DNA of 64,000 nucleotides, taken from assembly GCA_014773175.1 (NCBI GenBank), contig VXCM01001437.1, positions 124,001 through 188,000 on the forward strand. The letters are read 5' to 3'. Position numbers and translations under genes: made by a program. This DNA comes from Lucifuga dentata (Eukaryota > Chordata > Actinopteri > Ophidiiformes > Bythitidae). The notes under the pieces are model-generated. The model had not been told where the DNA came from. It saw only the letters and a list, made by a program, of their open reading frames with translations, and searched no databases. Below, one piece after another: positions 60,431 to 64,000 of this stretch (position 1 is the first letter of the stretch; every line of letters begins with the position of its first letter).

Positions 60431-61576
60431 GAGAAAAAGGGGAGTGAGAGACAAACAATGCGACAGGAGGCTATGGTGCAAGTCTTCACACGGAGCATGT
60501 TTGGAATTATTTCATCTTTTGATTTTTTTTTTTTTGTTTTTTTGTTTTTTACTGCCTTTTTTTGGGTGAGAATAAAGCAGTTGGAAGGCAGGTTGAAATA
60601 TGAGCCGCTATTCGTTTTGAACAGAGCTGCTGCAGTAGGTTTTGTTAGGAGTGAAGCACACAAGCCTAATCAGCACAGCAAACAGCCCCAAAACACAGCG
60701 ATGGATGGATTTTATGGATAGAAGCAGATGGATGTCGACGTCTAATAGCCAGCAGTTACTGCCGTTGCACTCAAATGAAGTCAATCTGCAGTCTCCACCG
60801 ATGCTCCTCATATTCATATTTCTTCATGTGTACTTAACTAGTATCAGCGGCAAACAAGGTAAATTGCTGCAAAGCAGGGAGGCAGGCCCATTAGAGACAA
60901 ACGTAAAAACACAATCAAACAAACAAGCTACTTCTGAGTGCAGGAGTTTGGTTTACAGCCACTGTCTCATTTGTACTCTGCATTAACAGCAAACAAACTA
61001 TAACAGCACAATAGAAGTTTTCACGATGGCTCAAACACAGCTGTACATGCTATTGCACTAGCGAGGGATAACATGAATTCTTCTTGATGATTATACGGTT
61101 TTAACATAATTTGGCTTCTTGTTAACTGCAGGGCTACAGCATGGAATCGTTGCCACATGTGAATGTGTGGTAAATCAAACCTCTGACAGCTGAAATGAAG
61201 TCATAAAATTCATTATTTGTTGTGTTAAGAGTCATCAAAGTTCCCCTGCAGCAACATAATCATTGAAAATTCATGTATATTTATTAGCAGCGATTCTGAT
61301 CCCTCATTCAGATCTCTATGCTCCTTTTCGGTTATCAGCTAATGAACGCCAATGAAATAAATATAAATGTAAATGCAAATGTGTATTTTTTTTTTTTTTT
61401 TTTTTTAGGTATTTGATTTTTAACGGAGTCAGAAACATTTAGTTTCTTTACACCTGTGCGAGGTGCAGCTCCTAACTGGACACAAGTATTATAGGCTAAG
61501 TAAGTGTTTCTCAATTATTTTTGAACCAAGTTCTGAGTAAACATCTAGGTACCACCTAACCAGCAAGCCGCCAACT
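60431..61576. other. Upstream intron or 5' region of the chst8-like gene
   Basis: Unique DNA with T-rich runs at 60522-60550 and 61387-61406. No 5' exon or CpG-rich promoter recognised. Confidence 0.4.
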
Positions 61577-61660
61577 TTAAAGGACCATACTGGTGATTTT
61601 GCCCAATAAATGCTACCCATATGCTAGGTTACTGGCAACCATTTTCCAAAATGTTCCATG
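61577..61660 (+). mobile_element. Family A MITE, left end only
   Basis: TTAAAGGACCATACTGGTGA, then CCCAATAAATGCTACCCATA and GGCAACCATTTTCCAAAATG. It matches the first about 85 bp of copy 1. The remainder is missing, and LINE-like 3' sequence follows. Confidence 0.7.
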
Positions 61661-61966
61661 TCTCAGCCATGCACATATGTTTTAATCGCTTCTCTCTCTT
61701 ATTTTGGATACCATTAATAGATTTGTTTTTTGTCCTCTTATTTATTTTATTTATTTATTTTTTTTATCTTATTTTACTTCTTTTTTTGATTGCATGTGTT
61801 CATGAACATCAAGATGTCTAATTCTGATGAGTTAAGTAATGTACTATGTATGGATTTTTTTTCTCAAGCATCATGTTTTGATGTGATTCTGTGAATTGAT
61901 GTTTGTTCTTCCTTCTCTGTTAAGAACTTTGTAACTGCAGTGTTGAGAAGTGCTATAGAAATAAAG

Positions 61967-62001
<35 letters not shown>
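61661..62001 (+). mobile_element. LINE 3' end with (ATT)n tail
   Basis: A T-rich untranslated stretch ends TTAAGAACTTTGTAACTGCA, GAGAAGTGCTATAGAAATAA, AGTTTATTATT and an ATT microsatellite at 61969-62001. This is the usual 3' terminus of fish L2/Rex-type LINEs. No coding part is kept. Confidence 0.6.
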
Positions 62002-62002
<1 letters not shown>

Positions 62003-63296
62003 CTGCATGGTTGCACACATGATGCTTTGCTTCTCACTTATCTGCTTTACTTTTTACTTCTTCATGTGTTTGTTATCAAAATTACACCATACATTTGATA
62101 TTCAACAAACATCAGTGTCACAGCACAAAAACCCACATGGCCCAATCTTTTTGCAAAATAAATCCAAACTAATTCATCCAGGGTGAAGAGGTAATCTACT
62201 TCCCCTGAGCTGGATATCCAGTTTAGATTGCTCATCAAAATAAGTTCTCAAAACTCAAATTACTATTATATTATACAGGCTGTCAATGTACTTCTCAGGT
62301 TGCAGTAACAGGCTCTACATATTAACCTAAAATTAATGTAGAATATAATCTTGTTTAAACTTGAATTACAGTGTTTACATCAGTCTTACATCTTGTCTCA
62401 TTGTGTGCATCCGCAGCAAAATAAATAAATAAATAAATTCTATTGAGCTTAGACAAACAGAGGTACAAAATACCCCAGGCTGTATTACTTATCAAAACCT
62501 GACACCTGTATTTAATTTTGAGGCAAAAATCCATGTAGTTCTGACAAATTAAAGCTTTATAGAAATTCAGCATTTAGTTAACACCTAATTCCTCCAAATA
62601 AAAAAAGTCTGTGCTGTGTTTGAGGATACAGTATGTAAAAAAAAAACAATCCCAGCTGGACTGGCATGAGTGTCAACCAACTCTGAGCTGTGTTCATAAA
62701 GCAGAAAGACCATGAAGCATCTGTCTTCAAATTAATATGCAAATAAGCTTTGGTGACTACTCAAGCACGTATTTTCATTGGAGGGAAAAACTTGCTGTGT
62801 TTCAGTTAGGTCAAGAACTTTCACACTGCAGCTGGAGATAAAAATGGAAGTAAAGTTATATATAAGTGCAAAAAAAGGGACAAATGAGACACTTCTCTTG
62901 AATGCTTGAATGTACTCTTGACGCTTGAATGTACAATGATCCCTGACAGATTTTAGTTTAGATTTCAGCTTTTTTATGCAGACAGCAAGAAAAGGAATAA
63001 AAGAACTACAAATATGCTGCTGAGACAGAAACCCAGAGGAGGTTATAAGAACATCTCACCACATCATCAAGACAACACAAAATGACAGAAAAGACATCAA
63101 AATGTCAACGCAGAGGAGTGTGGGTGTGAGTTTGTCATGTATATGTGTGTATTTGTACTCAAGGAGTGACAAGTGAAGGGAGAAGAATGAAACATTATCT
63201 TGATATGCTGCATTGAGGAGCATTGCAATGATATAAAAACCTGTTTGGGCTCTAATTAGTGGAAGTTGGGATCCATTTATAGGAGAAATTCAGTAT
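62002..63296. other. Non-coding sequence, no gene
   Basis: Unique AT-rich DNA with a short AAAT tract at 62418-62439. Confidence 0.4.
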
Positions 63297-63335
63297 TTTT
63301 TTTTTTTTTTTTTTTNTTTTTTTTTTTTTTTTTTT
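63297..63335. repeat. Poly-T run with single N (63316)
   Basis: About 19 T on each side of one N. Confidence 0.9.
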
Positions 63336-64000
63336 GTACATTGTGGCTACAGCATGCTCCACCCAGAGGAGGAATACTTCAGTGAAACCCACAATGATTG
63401 ATTGTGCAATTAGTGCTAAAAGCTTGAAATGAAAACTGAAATAATGGAAATAGATTAGACTGGTTTGTTTTCTGTATTTTTCAGTAATACAAAAACACTT
63501 GTCAGAGTTGTGAGATCTCCATTTGCCAGAGCCAGAATTTGCTGTTAAATTAATGCTGTTAGAGTAGTTATGGCTAACAGCTGGGATTGACCATAATAGT
63601 CTGTGTGAGAGGACCGTGGCTTGAGAATATGGTTTGTTTAAAAAATAGAAAAAAGTAAAAACTTTCAGGATTGTGCCACAAAAAGCACAAAAACATACAG
63701 TATGTTCAATACCTACTACTGAGATAAATAGGTCTGCCACACATCAAACAGCCTGAGAATCATACACTACATCCTGTAATTGCTGTAATTGTAGTATGTA
63801 GAGTGCTCTGCATGCTACAATGTCATTTTTAGTTAGGTGACATCTTCACAACATTGTTATTATTTTTTTTTTTCCTGTAGACTGTATGAAGCAAAGAACT
63901 GAAATGTTTTCTATTTGATTTGACTTTCTGTCTCTCTTCAAACTTTATATAGACATACCAGAAGGAATACAGGTAAAACAGTTCTCTATGTGATGGTGGA
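63336..64000. other. Non-coding sequence, no gene
   Basis: Unique AT-rich DNA. A plus-strand acceptor-like and donor-like pair near 63880 and 63972 encloses no open frame. Confidence 0.4.

Noticed and set aside
60139..60447. 102-codon plus-strand frame over the chst8-like exon
   Set aside because: It is the antisense shadow of the minus-strand exon. Its Glu/Gln/Pro-rich composition comes from the complement of the Leu/Arg-rich anchor and the pyrimidine tract.
63252..63740. 162-codon minus-strand frame
   Set aside because: Runs through a poly-A/N join read as lysines. No domain recognised, and the frame across the N is meaningless.
63881..63972. Plus-strand exon suggested by TTTTTCCTGTAG before and CAG-GTAAAA after
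   Set aside because: All three frames contain stops and there is no supporting similarity. T-rich acceptor look-alikes are common in this DNA.

Overview
The window looks like nuclear DNA of a ray-finned fish. It is AT-rich and almost gene-free, with many di- and tetranucleotide microsatellites. Its dispersed repeats are types I know from teleosts, probably spiny-rayed ones: TTAA-flanked hairpin elements, a Tc1/mariner end, the repeat built on ACTCAAGTACTG / ACTTAAGTA motifs, and 3' ends of L2-like and RTE-like LINEs. There is no bacterial gene organisation, no CRISPR array and no rRNA or convincing tRNA gene.

The one coding feature I can defend is a single exon on the minus strand, 60177-60370. 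It has a strong splice acceptor and a usable donor. It encodes about 53 residues: a basic N-terminal tail, one membrane anchor and a stem start that resemble the N-terminus of carbohydrate sulfotransferase 8 (GalNAc-4-O-sulfotransferase 1). The catalytic part is not visible. No long open frame occurs to the left, so positions 1-60176 are best read as one very large intron of a chst8-like gene, with the catalytic exon beyond position 1. Positions right of 60370 are an upstream intron or 5' region. Nearly all other open frames are short chance frames. A 56-codon frame at 42872-43042 (minus) is unusually protein-like and is kept as a weak candidate.

The intron works as a record of insertions. 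Family A is a hairpin element with long inverted ends (TTAAAGGACCATACC) and TTAA at both borders. It has four copies with both ends at 13.9, 25.8, 37.2 and 58.6 kb, and a left end at 61.6 kb. Family B (CTTAAAGAGACAGTACC, near TGTGCACAGT) has four copies at 3.6, 6.5, 7.7 and 26.4 kb. The 25.8 kb A copy sits inside a B copy at its TTAA. Family C has copies at 23.5 and 46.0 kb, and family D at 33.0 and 41.8 kb. Other pieces are a Harbinger-like MITE at 39.3-40.1 kb, a 1.4 kb element with GCGTCACT ends at 46.2-47.6 kb, LINE remnants at 45.5, 49.4, 57.0 and 61.7 kb, and an almost perfect 49-bp foldback at 44.9 kb. The 43.8-47.6 kb stretch is a dense insertion cluster.

Fourteen isolated N characters mark contig joins. 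Eleven lie in or beside homopolymers or simple repeats. Three are flanked by exact direct duplications of 67, 64 and 128 bp that are almost certainly unmerged overlaps. Several single-copy blocks look like conserved non-coding elements, but this cannot be tested without an alignment.
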